Source: Chloroflexi bacterium HGW-Chloroflexi-2
GTDB taxonomy: Bacteria > Chloroflexota > Anaerolineae > Anaerolineales > Anaerolineaceae
Assembly (NCBI GenBank): GCA_002840735.1
Contig: PHBY01000014.1
Coordinates: forward strand, 1 to 64,000
Direction of reading: 5' to 3'
DNA length: 64,000 nt
In this document: piece after piece, positions 43,863-52,939 of the stretch
Layout: each line of letters begins with the position of its first letter
Numbering within the stretch: the first letter of the stretch is position 1
Notes under the pieces: model-generated
What the model was told of the DNA's origin: nothing
Databases searched by the model: none
What the model saw: only the letters and a program-made list of their open reading frames with translations
Position numbers and translations under genes: made by a program

Positions 43863-44166
43863 ATGTACACCTTTTAGATGATTGTTCTTTATAGATGTTA
43901 ATGCTGTATTAATGATAACCATTTTTTAGAAAAACAAAATTAGTAACAATGCTATTAATAAAAATACGAACCGCCAATGATTGGAAAGGAAAATTTGTTC
44001 ATAATTTTGGTTTGATGTTAATCGAATATCCTGTACAATTATTGTGAATTACGATACAAAATGTTTCCGACGTTCGTCTAATTTGAAAACAACACAGCCC
44101 GTGTTGGCTCAAAACCGTTGCCGCATCGAAGTTCTCGATGCGGCAAGAAGTTTACTCTTGATTTGC
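43863..44166. other. 304-bp intergenic region
   Basis: It separates the YCII gene from the end of the minus-strand membrane protein gene. No ORF is credible. The only structure seen is the hairpin at 44118-44146; the remainder is A+T-rich, including AATTACGATACAAAATG-type sequence. Confidence 0.6.
44118..44146 (-). terminator. Strong hairpin past the minus-strand membrane protein gene
   Basis: TTGCCGCATCGA (44118-44129) and TCGATGCGGCAA (44135-44146) form a perfect 12-bp stem with a 5-base loop. On the minus strand CGGTTTT follows. It is 20 bp past the stop codon, so it probably terminates or stabilises that transcript. Confidence 0.65.
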
Positions 44167-46170
44167 TCAATCACAAAAGGTATCTGCCAGGTATTGATTA
44201 CCTGTAAGAATAGCTGGGTTCGGGTCATATTCTTTCTGGGAGAAAATCTGGCAGGCTTGATAGCGATAAAAGGGTGTTTCGTTGATGATGGGAGCTAATT
44301 GATTCACTCCATCCTCCATCCCTAAATACGCATAAGCCTGCAGGAAAGGAAACCACTCGATATGATCATAGGGTCTGAGATCTTGTTCGCGCGCTTTTGC
44401 GTGTAGATTTGCTATTTCCTGCCAATCACCGAATTGACGCGCCAGAGACGCTTTTTCATAGATATAACACCAGGTGAGGTCTGGTTCCCCAACACCAAAT
44501 AGTTTTGTAAACATTTCCTGATTCAGCGTGCTTGTTTCAGTGATTTTTTCGATATTTGAATAGGGTGCCACCAGCGAAATGAGTGGGTCATCAAACTTTG
44601 AGATTTCGATTTGATTCTTATCGATAAATCGCAGACAAGATTTAGTAGTTTCTTTTGAAAAAACCAGGGTATCTGAATAACTAAGATCAAAGGAAAATGA
44701 GCGATGATTTTTCTCAATTGTTCTGCTCATTATGATTTCTTGATAGGTGTCATAGTTCAACACCTCTGCTCCAAGATGTATCTCTGGTGATGAGAATTGA
44801 TAGATTAAGTTCACTGGAGCCCAAACAAAAAAACCTTCCTGAATAGGAGCGGTATAGAAACCTGTCAGCATCGAACCATTTTCTATCCCTGGAACACGCC
44901 ATACCCATTCCTGCCAGAAATTTTGTGTTTCAACCCAACGTTTTGCAAAGTAGTCATTATTGGTATAGTGGGTGATGATCGCAGTAAAAATGAGTAATGA
45001 ATAGAGAACGGTTTGATATTTTTGTTTTAAAAGGAACGAAATAATTGCTATGGTAGTCATGGAAACGCCGATGGCAGAAGGGAATGAAAAGCGGTTGAAG
45101 GTGGGGAAAGAAACATCTCTTTCCGCAATGTTAATAGGAATTAAACAGATCACTGCGCCTAGAAAACCAATGATGGCAGCCTCAAGAGCCCAATTCTTAT
45201 CTGATTTGTCTGGATTTACCCTGGATTGCTGGGTTTTCCAAAAAAATAAGAGAAGTCCCACTCCTATAGTTGCTAACAGAATTGCATAGACGAAATCAGA
45301 GCTTCTCAAATCCGAGAGTTTATTATAAGCAGGTTCAGTCCAGATTGACACGAAAATATCGCTCACATCCATAAACCACCGTCGCAATATATTTAAGAGA
45401 CTTAATAGTGGAGATTCGAAAATTTCTGATTTGATTCTGTCAATATCGGTGGTGTAGCGCGACCCTTGAAACAGATAAATTCTCCAGAAAAGGAATAATG
45501 ACATTGGAAGGCTGAAGGGGAGAATCTTGAGGAAATATTTACCAATATTCTGTTTAAGCTTGGCAGGATTGGCTTTGATTTGCAAGTAGCCTAATATTAA
45601 CCAGCGGTATGCTTCCATTCCGAGATAATAATCCATCAGAAAAAATGTGATCAACGAAAATAATGATGAGAAAAGAAAATATACAATTCTGAGGGTTGAA
45701 GATTTTTCCTGGATAAATTTCACACTTAAACCAAGAGAGAAAATCATAAAAGTCATCGCAAATTGATGGGAAATATAATCAAATGCATTGGGTTGCTCTA
45801 AAAATCCTGGATAGATAAGAAAAAGTAAGCTCATCAGGAAAATTTCCTTTCGCTGGTTTTTCCAAATGAGTGATAATGTCCACAATAATCCCACTGCTCC
45901 TAACCAACGAATTCCCAGTCCGACCAATTGGTAAGGAAAAATCTCACTTCCGAACAAGGAAAATAATGGTGCATGCAAGTACATGCGTGCTGGACGATCC
46001 GCACTGTACATAGCTTCAAATCTCTGTGTCCCAAAATTTTCTGCCCCATAAATTTGCCACCAATCATCATTGTAATACCCCATGTGATTGATTTTTGGCA
46101 GGTATGTGATACACAAAAATACAAGCAAGAAAAGAATTGCGATCCAGGTAGAACGATTTGATTTTTGCAT
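44167..46170 (-). CDS. GT-C-like multi-pass membrane protein (paralog 1)
   Basis: A 667-residue protein. ATG 46170 (after GGGAG) is chosen over a TTG seven codons upstream. After TM1, the first periplasmic loop has HMGYYNDDWW (Asp35, Asp36) and SADRPARMY, resembling the acidic catalytic loop of GT-C glycosyltransferases. YPGFLEQPNAFDYISHQ follows; about 11 membrane helices end near residue 420. The extracytoplasmic C-terminal part ends in TPR-like helices (LTWCYIYEKASLARQFGDWQ). It is a paralog of the divergent gene at 46694. Substrate unknown; glycosyl transfer is inferred. Confidence 0.7.
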   Translation of the reverse strand: MQKSNRSTWIAILFLLVFLCITYLPKINHMGYYNDDWWQIYGAENFGTQRFEAMYSADRPARMYLHAPLFSLFGSEIFPYQLVGLGIRWLGAVGLLWTLSLIWKNQRKEIFLMSLLFLIYPGFLEQPNAFDYISHQFAMTFMIFSLGLSVKFIQEKSSTLRIVYFLFSSLFSLITFFLMDYYLGMEAYRWLILGYLQIKANPAKLKQNIGKYFLKILPFSLPMSLFLFWRIYLFQGSRYTTDIDRIKSEIFESPLLSLLNILRRWFMDVSDIFVSIWTEPAYNKLSDLRSSDFVYAILLATIGVGLLLFFWKTQQSRVNPDKSDKNWALEAAIIGFLGAVICLIPINIAERDVSFPTFNRFSFPSAIGVSMTTIAIISFLLKQKYQTVLYSLLIFTAIITHYTNNDYFAKRWVETQNFWQEWVWRVPGIENGSMLTGFYTAPIQEGFFVWAPVNLIYQFSSPEIHLGAEVLNYDTYQEIIMSRTIEKNHRSFSFDLSYSDTLVFSKETTKSCLRFIDKNQIEISKFDDPLISLVAPYSNIEKITETSTLNQEMFTKLFGVGEPDLTWCYIYEKASLARQFGDWQEIANLHAKAREQDLRPYDHIEWFPFLQAYAYLGMEDGVNQLAPIINETPFYRYQACQIFSQKEYDPNPAILTGNQYLADTFCD

Positions 46171-46288
46171 GTAAAACTCCCGATAAAACAAAAACTTGCT
46201 TAAATTGTAACCCTTTAAGAAGAGCAGATTTCATGGAATTTTATTCCTCTTGATAACACCTGCTTCCTTTAAGTGTTGGAAAAACAAG

Positions 46289-46351
46289 ATCCTGTTTGTG
46301 TTAGAATCACTGAATGATGGATCAGTCTTGGATTTTGGCTTCGAATTCACC
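46289..46351 (+). repeat. Direct repeat, upstream copy of the maf promoter and 5' end
   Basis: The first 36 bases (ATCCTGTTTGTGTTAGAATC...) are identical to 48970-49005. The next 27 bases differ at about five positions, and similarity ends after TCGAATTCACC. The two copies flank 2.6 kb containing the second paralog. Confidence 0.93.
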
Positions 46352-46367
46352 GGTTGCAATTAATTAA
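46314..46367 (+). pseudogene. Truncated maf start (17 codons)
   Basis: The repeat copy keeps the ATG and reads MMDQSWILASNSPVAIN before TAA. The first 13 codons match maf (MMDQPWILASNSP) except for one residue. The extended -10 TGTTAGAAT is also kept (46299-46307), so a short useless transcript may start here. Confidence 0.8.
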
Positions 46368-46693
46368 TCTATCTGAATGATACCCGTGTCAAGAGACCCA
46401 TGAAATAACTATCTTGTAAAAAACAATCTTTTTCATGTCTCAACCCATTATTTGTATTTATGTCAGACCGAGAAAAATCATTTCCAATGTTCGATTTTGG
46501 TAGATGAAATGCTAATAAGAATATTAAATGGAGGAAATTATCCTAAAAATAGGTGACCTCAACCACAATCACCATCCCTTTGGGATGGAAATGTTGGTAA
46601 AATTTATACGGTAAGGAATCCGGAAATTGGATTTTCTTAAGTAGATTTTCAATTTTTTCCAATTATCTCATTATTGCCAGGAGATGATCAAAA

Positions 46694-48721
46694 ATGATCA
46701 AATTATTCAAAAGTATTAAGGGTCAATTTTCAGAAGGTCCTTTGCTAGCCATCATTATGATCAGCTTGACGGCAATATTGACCTACGGAATCATGATCCC
46801 AAACCTGGGTTATTACTATGATGATTGGTACACAATTTGGTCAGGCGTTTCACGTGGTGCGGAAAGCTTGATTTCTCTTTTCAGCCTGGATCGCCCTTTT
46901 ATGGGAATCATTTATTCGTTCTTCTTTCGAATCATAGGCGAGAATGTCGCAGGGTGGCATATTTTTGCATTAATTTTCCGGATAAGCGGCGCATTTGCAT
47001 TTTATTGGATTCTGAAACTTGTCTGGCCAAAACAAAGAGAACTCCCCATTTTAGCTGCCATGTTATTCGTGGTCTTTCCAGGTTTCCTTGCCCAACCCAA
47101 CGCAGCTACCAAGATCAACCACTTGATCGGCTTCGCCAGCGCACTTTTTTCGATTGGGCTAAGTCTTTTGGCATTGCGAACTCGGGACCGTCTCCGGCGA
47201 TATTTCTTGATTCTCCTTTCTGCGTTTTTGTTGATGTTCTATGTCTGGATTTATGAATATATGATCGGGCTAGAAGTAATGCGAGTAACACTACTTTTCT
47301 TTGTACAATGGCAGCTCCATCCAGAAAAGGCTCTTCAAATTGTTAAGAAATTGATCAGATTTTATCTGCCCCTGGCAGTGGGAATTGGAATTTTTTTAAT
47401 CTGGCGCGTCTTTATATTTGAAAGTTCTCGCAATGCCACCGATCTTTACGGTCTGGTGAGCTCCTACCGTAGCGATTTTGTAACCATGGTCTTAAGGCTG
47501 ATCTTTCAGACTGTAAAGGATTTTCTCTCCGCATCCGTATTCGCCTGGTTTGTTCAACCTTATAAACTTCTCTCGATTTCGGGATTCAGCCAAATACTGA
47601 AAGCTTTTTTAGTCGGAGCGGCTGGCGTTGTTCTTGGCCTTATTTATCTTTACCTTATTAAACATCCAATAAATGAAGAAGAAGAAAGTGAAAAACCGTG
47701 GATTTGGGTTTTGATCGGCAGTATCATCGTACTGGGTGCTGTTTTACCCGTTGTGCTTTCAAATCGCTTCTTAAACCTTAATGATTCCTATAAAGCTTAT
47801 GCCTTGCATCCTTCTGCTGGTACGATCATCATCCTGCTGGGTATTTTACTGGTGATGAAACCTAACTATCGGAAAATTGGTATGGTGACTTTGATAGGCT
47901 TTTCGGTCATGGTTCAAACGCTTAATGGCCAGACCTGGAATGGTTATTGGGAAAGCCAACGAAATTTCTGGTGGCAATTAAGCTGGAGAGCTCCTGCCAT
48001 TCAGGAAAATACACTTGTCATGGGTTACTTGCCGTCTGATTTCTCATTTCATGAGGATTATGAAATCTGGGGGCCAATTAACTTAATCTACTTTCCTGAA
48101 CCACTATCTTCTCTAGCTATACAGGCGCAGATCCTTAACCTCGAAAACGTTGGATACGTAGTAGAAAATGAAATACGTGAAGGAAGAGTCAGAGATATCT
48201 ACATGCTCCGAAATTACGCCAACTTAATATTAATTGGACAACCTTTTGCTGGAGCATGTCTGCATGCCTTTGACGGAGATATGCCGGTTTACTCTTCCAA
48301 CGAGAGACAATACGTTAATATAGTTGCAAACTTCTCAGATCTCAGCCGAATTGTTACCAACAGCCCGGCACCTGTACCGCCGAAGAACATTTTCGGAGAA
48401 GAACCAGATCACCTCTGGTGTTATTACTTCCAGAAAGCATCTCTGGCTAGGCAGGAAGGTAATTGGCAGGAAATTGTCAATATCTACGATACGGTGGTCG
48501 CAGCTGGATACAAACCAGTTGATGATTCAGAGTATTTTGTTTTTGTTGAGGGGTTGGTTAACAGCGGACAAAGCGAAAAAGCCTTGCAAATCGTCCAAAA
48601 TCAGATAGGAAGCGATAACGCTTTAAGATATTCATTATGTCGGACTTTACAATCTGCACCCGACTATCCGTCTGGTTTTGGGTATGATAAAAAGACGATC
48701 ACTGATTTAATTTGCCAGTGA
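46694..48721 (+). CDS. GT-C-like multi-pass membrane protein (paralog 2)
   Basis: A 675-residue protein with the same plan as the minus-strand neighbour. The first loop has LGYYYDDWY (Asp43, Asp44) and SLDRPFMGI; FPGFLAQPNA follows; about 11 membrane helices end near residue 420. The C-terminal part has NIFGEEPDHLWCYYFQKASL and ARQEGNWQEIVNIYD, closely matching FGVGEPDLTWCYIYEKASLA in paralog 1. Functional prediction as a lipid-linked glycosyl transferase is inferred from the acidic first loop. The gene lies on the 2.6-kb segment bounded by the direct repeat. Confidence 0.7.
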   Translation: MIKLFKSIKGQFSEGPLLAIIMISLTAILTYGIMIPNLGYYYDDWYTIWSGVSRGAESLISLFSLDRPFMGIIYSFFFRIIGENVAGWHIFALIFRISGAFAFYWILKLVWPKQRELPILAAMLFVVFPGFLAQPNAATKINHLIGFASALFSIGLSLLALRTRDRLRRYFLILLSAFLLMFYVWIYEYMIGLEVMRVTLLFFVQWQLHPEKALQIVKKLIRFYLPLAVGIGIFLIWRVFIFESSRNATDLYGLVSSYRSDFVTMVLRLIFQTVKDFLSASVFAWFVQPYKLLSISGFSQILKAFLVGAAGVVLGLIYLYLIKHPINEEEESEKPWIWVLIGSIIVLGAVLPVVLSNRFLNLNDSYKAYALHPSAGTIIILLGILLVMKPNYRKIGMVTLIGFSVMVQTLNGQTWNGYWESQRNFWWQLSWRAPAIQENTLVMGYLPSDFSFHEDYEIWGPINLIYFPEPLSSLAIQAQILNLENVGYVVENEIREGRVRDIYMLRNYANLILIGQPFAGACLHAFDGDMPVYSSNERQYVNIVANFSDLSRIVTNSPAPVPPKNIFGEEPDHLWCYYFQKASLARQEGNWQEIVNIYDTVVAAGYKPVDDSEYFVFVEGLVNSGQSEKALQIVQNQIGSDNALRYSLCRTLQSAPDYPSGFGYDKKTITDLICQ

Positions 48722-48969
48722 TAAAACCAACTTCTGATGATGCAGGAATAAACGCCACCAGTTAGAATAGAATAAGTTTTGAGCTGTTTCAAAATTTTGA
48801 TAAAAAAAGTTAAAAGTTATTTACCCCTTGGAAGAAAATCCATCTAAAAAATAACCATCCATAAATCTCCAGACCCACATAATATTCCACAAAGAAAAAG
48901 CAACCATGGAAAAAATGGAAGAAATTAATTTGAAAAACTATCTCAAAAATGACCTATTGAAAGTGCAGC

Positions 48970-49032
48970 ATCCTGTTTGTGTTAGAATCACTGAATGATG
49001 GATCAACCATGGATTTTGGCGTCGAATTCACC
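48970..49032 (+). repeat. Direct repeat, maf copy
   Basis: The functional member of the pair: it spans the extended -10 box and first 12 codons of maf. The other copy is 2681 bp upstream. Confidence 0.93.
48980..48988 (+). promoter_or_regulatory. Extended -10 promoter of maf
   Basis: TGTTAGAAT ends 6 bases before the ATG at 48995. The expected start of transcription coincides with the A of the start codon, which implies a leaderless mRNA; no ribosome-binding site is present. Confidence 0.6.
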
Positions 49033-49663
49033 ACGCAGAAGAGCGTTGCTGGGCTTATTCCAGCAGCCATTTCTGGTGGTTCCGGCTGATATTGATGAAA
49101 CAGAATATACCGGGGAAGCACCCGGTGATTATGTGTCCCGTCTGGCAACAACAAAGGCGCAAGTGGTTGGCCTGCAATTTCCAAATGCCGGGTTAATCAT
49201 TGCTGCGGACACAACGGTAGCGGATGGCAATGAAATTCTGGGGAAACCTGTTGACCAGGCAGACGCCAGCCGCATGCTTCAGCAATTACGCGGCCGCAAT
49301 CACCAGGTGTACACCGCCATTGCTTTAATAGTGCCGGAAAAAGGTATTTTGGCACAGGAATTATGCCTTTCCCGGGTTCCCATGCGCAATTATTCGAATG
49401 AAGAAATAGAGACTTATGTGCAAACAGACGATCCAATGGATAAAGCCGGCGCGTACGCTATTCAACATCGAGGTTTTCACCCTGTTGAGGATTTTCAAGG
49501 GTGTTTTGCCAGTGTCATGGGTTTCCCTGCCTGCCATCTGGCACGCAGCCTGAAGAAAATTGGGTTAATGCCAGACCTCAAAATTGATTCCGCATGTCAA
49601 CAATATTTAGATTATGATTGCCACATAGCCGAATTGGTCTTGACGGGAGTCAACATAGGATGA
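48995..49663 (+). CDS. maf: Maf-family nucleoside triphosphate pyrophosphatase
   Basis: A 222-residue Maf/YhdE-type protein that hydrolyses non-canonical or m-type NTPs. The family start ILASNSPRRRALLGLFQQPF is clear, followed by PADIDETEY, IIAADTTVADGNEILGKP and the DPMDKAGAYAIQ segment. MM at 48995/48998 leaves the exact start open. The C-terminal tail beyond residue 190 is longer than usual. Upstream lies a partial duplicate of its promoter and start. Confidence 0.92.
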   Translation: MMDQPWILASNSPRRRALLGLFQQPFLVVPADIDETEYTGEAPGDYVSRLATTKAQVVGLQFPNAGLIIAADTTVADGNEILGKPVDQADASRMLQQLRGRNHQVYTAIALIVPEKGILAQELCLSRVPMRNYSNEEIETYVQTDDPMDKAGAYAIQHRGFHPVEDFQGCFASVMGFPACHLARSLKKIGLMPDLKIDSACQQYLDYDCHIAELVLTGVNIG

Positions 49664-49700
49664 GAATAATAAACTGGGGTAATCACCCCGGGAGGATTGC

Positions 49701-51926
49701 ATGAAAAGGTTGATGAGCCTGATCTTATTTCTGGTGGTACTGGTCAGTGCCTGTACACCTACGACTGCAGATTTACCAACTGCGACTGTTCCGTTTTCGA
49801 CGGCAACCTTACCTGGTCCTCAAATCAATACGACGCGTCCACCGGATGTAAAACAATCTGCACAAACGTACTTGAACATGTGGGCGGATGAAAATTATGA
49901 AGGTATGTACGCGATGCTCAGCCGCTTGAGCCAGGATGCATTCACCAAAGAGGATTTTATCAAGCGCTATCAGGATACGACCAATGCCCTGACCCTGATT
50001 GAATTGACCAGTGAAGTAACCTCTGCGCTGACCAATCCACGCGATGCGCAAGTTGGATACACCGTGAATTTTGAGACAGCCCTGGTGGGCACCATCAGCA
50101 GAAATATGGTGATGAACCTGACCATGGAAGACAATCTCTGGAAGGTGCAATGGGAAGAGGGAATGATACTGCCCGAATTAAAAGGCGGTAATTACCTTTC
50201 CATGGATATTAGCGCACCTGCGCGTGGCAATATTTATGACAGGGATGGAAATGCACTGGTGGCGCAATCCGAAATTGTGGCATTAGGCATCACCCCGGGG
50301 GGTATTGGCGATGAACAACATGGCGCATTGGTCAGCTATCTGTCTGAATTAACCGGATTGAACCCGGATTACATTCGTTCTTTGTATGAATATGCAGGGC
50401 CGGATTGGTACATTCCCATCGGAGAAACAGCCCGATCCAATGTAGATCGCTACTACAGCACATTATCAACCCTGGGTGGCTTGAACATGAATTACTATAC
50501 TTCACGCTACTATTTCAATGGTGGTGTGGCTGCCCATATCACCGGATATGTACAATCCATCTTCCCTGAGGAACTGGATGAATACAAACGCATGGGCTAC
50601 CGCGGCGATGAAAAGGTTGGCCGCACTGGTTTGGAAGCCTGGGGAGAAGAAGTGCTGATCGGTAAAAAAGGTGCCTCATTGTATGTGGTTCGCCCGGATG
50701 GTACGATTGAAACCAGAATCGGTTATTCCGATTCGCAGTTATCGCAATCCATCTATACCACCATTGAGCAGGATTTTCAGGCGGAAGTGGAACTGGCGAT
50801 TAATGGATTCCGCGGAGCCATCGTGGTGCTGGAACGGGATACTGGCCGTGTGTTGGCGATGGCTTCCTCCCCAACGTACGACCCCAATCTGTTTGACCCC
50901 AACAACTTCAACAGTGGCTGGATGTTAGCAGATACGTTAAATCCGAATGAAAACCGCTTGCTGAACCGGGCTGCTCAAAGCGCTTATCCTTTGGGGTCTG
51001 TGTTCAAAATCATTACCATGGCAGCAGCGTTAGAGACCGATACATTTAAAGCCGATGATGTCTATTATTGTGGGCACACCTTTACCGATCTGGAAGGGTT
51101 GACCCTATACGATTGGACTTACGAGAAGGAATTGCCACCCAGCGGTGATTTAACACTTTCAGAAGGTTTGATGCGCTCTTGCAACCCCTGGTTTTATCAC
51201 ATTGGATTAACCATGTACCAACGTGGTCTGACCAATAGTCTGGCAGAAATGGCACGTGACTTTGGGCTGGGTTCCCCAACCGGAATTGGACAGATCCAGG
51301 AAGTTGCCGGCAATATTCCTGACACGGTCACGGAAGGCGATAACGTTCAGCTGGCAATCGGTCAGGCCAGTATGCTGGTTACGCCGCTTCAGGTAGCGAC
51401 GTTTATTGCAGCTGTGGGAAATGGGGGCACGCTATACCAACCCCAACTGGTGGAAAAAATCGCACCTGCCAATGGTGATCCTACTTATGAATTTGAACCC
51501 ATCGAAACAGGAACTTTGCCTGTTTCAGAAGAAAACCTGGCGATCATCCAGGCTGCGATGCGCAGTGTGGTGGCGAATGCAAGAGGAACAGCCCGCAACC
51601 CGATGTTAGGGTTACAAATCCCGATTTATGGGAAAACCGGCACCGCGCAGAATCCTCCTCTGCGCCCACACGCCTGGTTTGCCGGTTATACCGATTTAGG
51701 AAATCCTGATCGACCGGATATTGCTGTTGTTGTACTGGCTGAAAATGCCGGGGAAGGATCGGAGATTGCTGCACCGATATTCCGGCGCGTGATCGAACTG
51801 TACTTTTATGGAAGACCCTCCCGGATTTACCCATGGGAATCATCTTTATATGTAACCCGTACACCTACATCACTGTACACGAACACGCCTGCACCAGAGC
51901 AAACAGAAGAAACACCGGAGCCATAA
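49701..51926 (+). CDS. Penicillin-binding protein, MecA-like lipoprotein
   Basis: A 741-residue class B PBP (D,D-transpeptidase) that cross-links peptidoglycan. It has a lipoprotein signal (VLVSACTP, Cys at about 18) instead of a transmembrane anchor. Residues 50-160 form an NTF2-like MecA_N domain (LWKVQWEEGMILPEL), followed by a dimerisation domain (ISAPARGNIYDRDGNALVAQ). The transpeptidase has Ser433-Val-Phe-Lys436, Ser493-Cys-Asn495 and Lys645-Thr-Gly. A Thr/Pro tail ends the protein. The RBS is GGGAGGATT. The next gene (rsgA) starts directly at the stop codon. Confidence 0.93.
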   Translation: MKRLMSLILFLVVLVSACTPTTADLPTATVPFSTATLPGPQINTTRPPDVKQSAQTYLNMWADENYEGMYAMLSRLSQDAFTKEDFIKRYQDTTNALTLIELTSEVTSALTNPRDAQVGYTVNFETALVGTISRNMVMNLTMEDNLWKVQWEEGMILPELKGGNYLSMDISAPARGNIYDRDGNALVAQSEIVALGITPGGIGDEQHGALVSYLSELTGLNPDYIRSLYEYAGPDWYIPIGETARSNVDRYYSTLSTLGGLNMNYYTSRYYFNGGVAAHITGYVQSIFPEELDEYKRMGYRGDEKVGRTGLEAWGEEVLIGKKGASLYVVRPDGTIETRIGYSDSQLSQSIYTTIEQDFQAEVELAINGFRGAIVVLERDTGRVLAMASSPTYDPNLFDPNNFNSGWMLADTLNPNENRLLNRAAQSAYPLGSVFKIITMAAALETDTFKADDVYYCGHTFTDLEGLTLYDWTYEKELPPSGDLTLSEGLMRSCNPWFYHIGLTMYQRGLTNSLAEMARDFGLGSPTGIGQIQEVAGNIPDTVTEGDNVQLAIGQASMLVTPLQVATFIAAVGNGGTLYQPQLVEKIAPANGDPTYEFEPIETGTLPVSEENLAIIQAAMRSVVANARGTARNPMLGLQIPIYGKTGTAQNPPLRPHAWFAGYTDLGNPDRPDIAVVVLAENAGEGSEIAAPIFRRVIELYFYGRPSRIYPWESSLYVTRTPTSLYTNTPAPEQTEETPEP

Positions 51927-52883
51927 TTGGAAAATAACCCATTCATCCAGGGACGGGTGATGAGCCTGCAATCAGGTTTCTATCATGTTTTCCTGGAAGA
52001 TGGCCGCGAGGTGGTTTGTCATCCCAGAGGCAAGTTAAAGAAACGCCGGCGTGATGCAATACGGGAAGATATCATCGCCATGGGTGATTTGGTGCAGGTT
52101 GCCATGCAATCGGATGGCACAGGTGCCATTGAAGAAGTGCTGCCGCGTAAACAGGCTTTGATTCGTTCTGCACCAGATGCACGCGGTGAATATAAACAGG
52201 TTTTCCTGGCAAACCCGGATCAGATTGTGCTGGTATTCGCCTGCGCGCAACCCGAGCCACACTTGCGAATGTTAGATCGCTTTCTGGTGATTTGCGAACA
52301 GCAAGGGATTGATGTGTTGATTGCCGCGAACAAAGTCGATCTGGTGGGTGAGGAGACCGCCCACGATCTATTTGGCATGTATCAACACATCGGATATAAG
52401 GTGGTGTATACATCCAGCATCACGGGTCTGGGTGTGGACATCTTACGGGAGCACTTGCAGAACAGGTTATCCGGGCTGGTTGGACCTTCCGGTGTAGGTA
52501 AATCGAGCCTGTTGAATGCCATTCAGCCTTCCTTAGGATTAGCCATCAGTCATGTGAGCGAATCCACCTTCAAAGGCACCCATACCACCGTGGTACGACG
52601 CTTATTTCCTTTGGATGTGGGTGGTTTTGTGGCCGATTTGCCAGGGATTCGCATGCTTTCTCTTTGGGATATTGAGCCGGAGGAATTGGATGGATATTTC
52701 CCCGAATTAAGCAAACGAGTGGCGGATTGTCAATTCAGCGATTGTTCGCATGTCAACGAACCAGGTTGTGCCATCAAAGCGGCAGTGACCAGTGGAGAAA
52801 TTCATTATGAACGCTATAAGTCATATTTACGCATGCGTTATGGTGACGTTGATGAATGGATTAATGAAATAGATCTAATTTGA
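51927..52883 (+). CDS. rsgA: Ribosome small-subunit GTPase RsgA
   Basis: A 318-residue assembly GTPase that checks the 30S subunit. A TTG start directly follows the PBP stop codon (TAATTG). An OB fold (1-70) precedes the circularly permuted GTPase: G4 (AANKVDL) comes before G1 (GPSGVGKSSLLN). The C-terminal zinc motif is CQFSDCSHVNEPGCAI. All family features are present. Confidence 0.95.
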   Translation: MENNPFIQGRVMSLQSGFYHVFLEDGREVVCHPRGKLKKRRRDAIREDIIAMGDLVQVAMQSDGTGAIEEVLPRKQALIRSAPDARGEYKQVFLANPDQIVLVFACAQPEPHLRMLDRFLVICEQQGIDVLIAANKVDLVGEETAHDLFGMYQHIGYKVVYTSSITGLGVDILREHLQNRLSGLVGPSGVGKSSLLNAIQPSLGLAISHVSESTFKGTHTTVVRRLFPLDVGGFVADLPGIRMLSLWDIEPEELDGYFPELSKRVADCQFSDCSHVNEPGCAIKAAVTSGEIHYERYKSYLRMRYGDVDEWINEIDLI

Positions 52884-52939
52884 GGTTCTTGCATTTATTC
52901 GCTTCTTAAGCTAGGATTTTTAAATGAAAAAGGCTGCCA

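Larger units (their letters stand above)
46171..46693. other. 523-bp divergent intergenic region holding a maf fragment
   Basis: It contains the upstream copy of the maf promoter/start repeat (46289-46351), a 7-bp hairpin CCATCCC-TTT-GGGATGG at 46572-46588, and A+T-rich DNA before the second paralog. No complete gene is present. The hairpin has no T-run and may be a small REP-like element. Confidence 0.6.

Noticed and set aside
46314-46367. Functional small ORF at the duplicated maf start
   Set aside because: Seventeen codons, of which 13 simply repeat maf; best treated as a relic.
46572-46588. Terminator at CCATCCC-TTT-GGGATGG
   Set aside because: No T-run follows on either strand, and no gene ends nearby.
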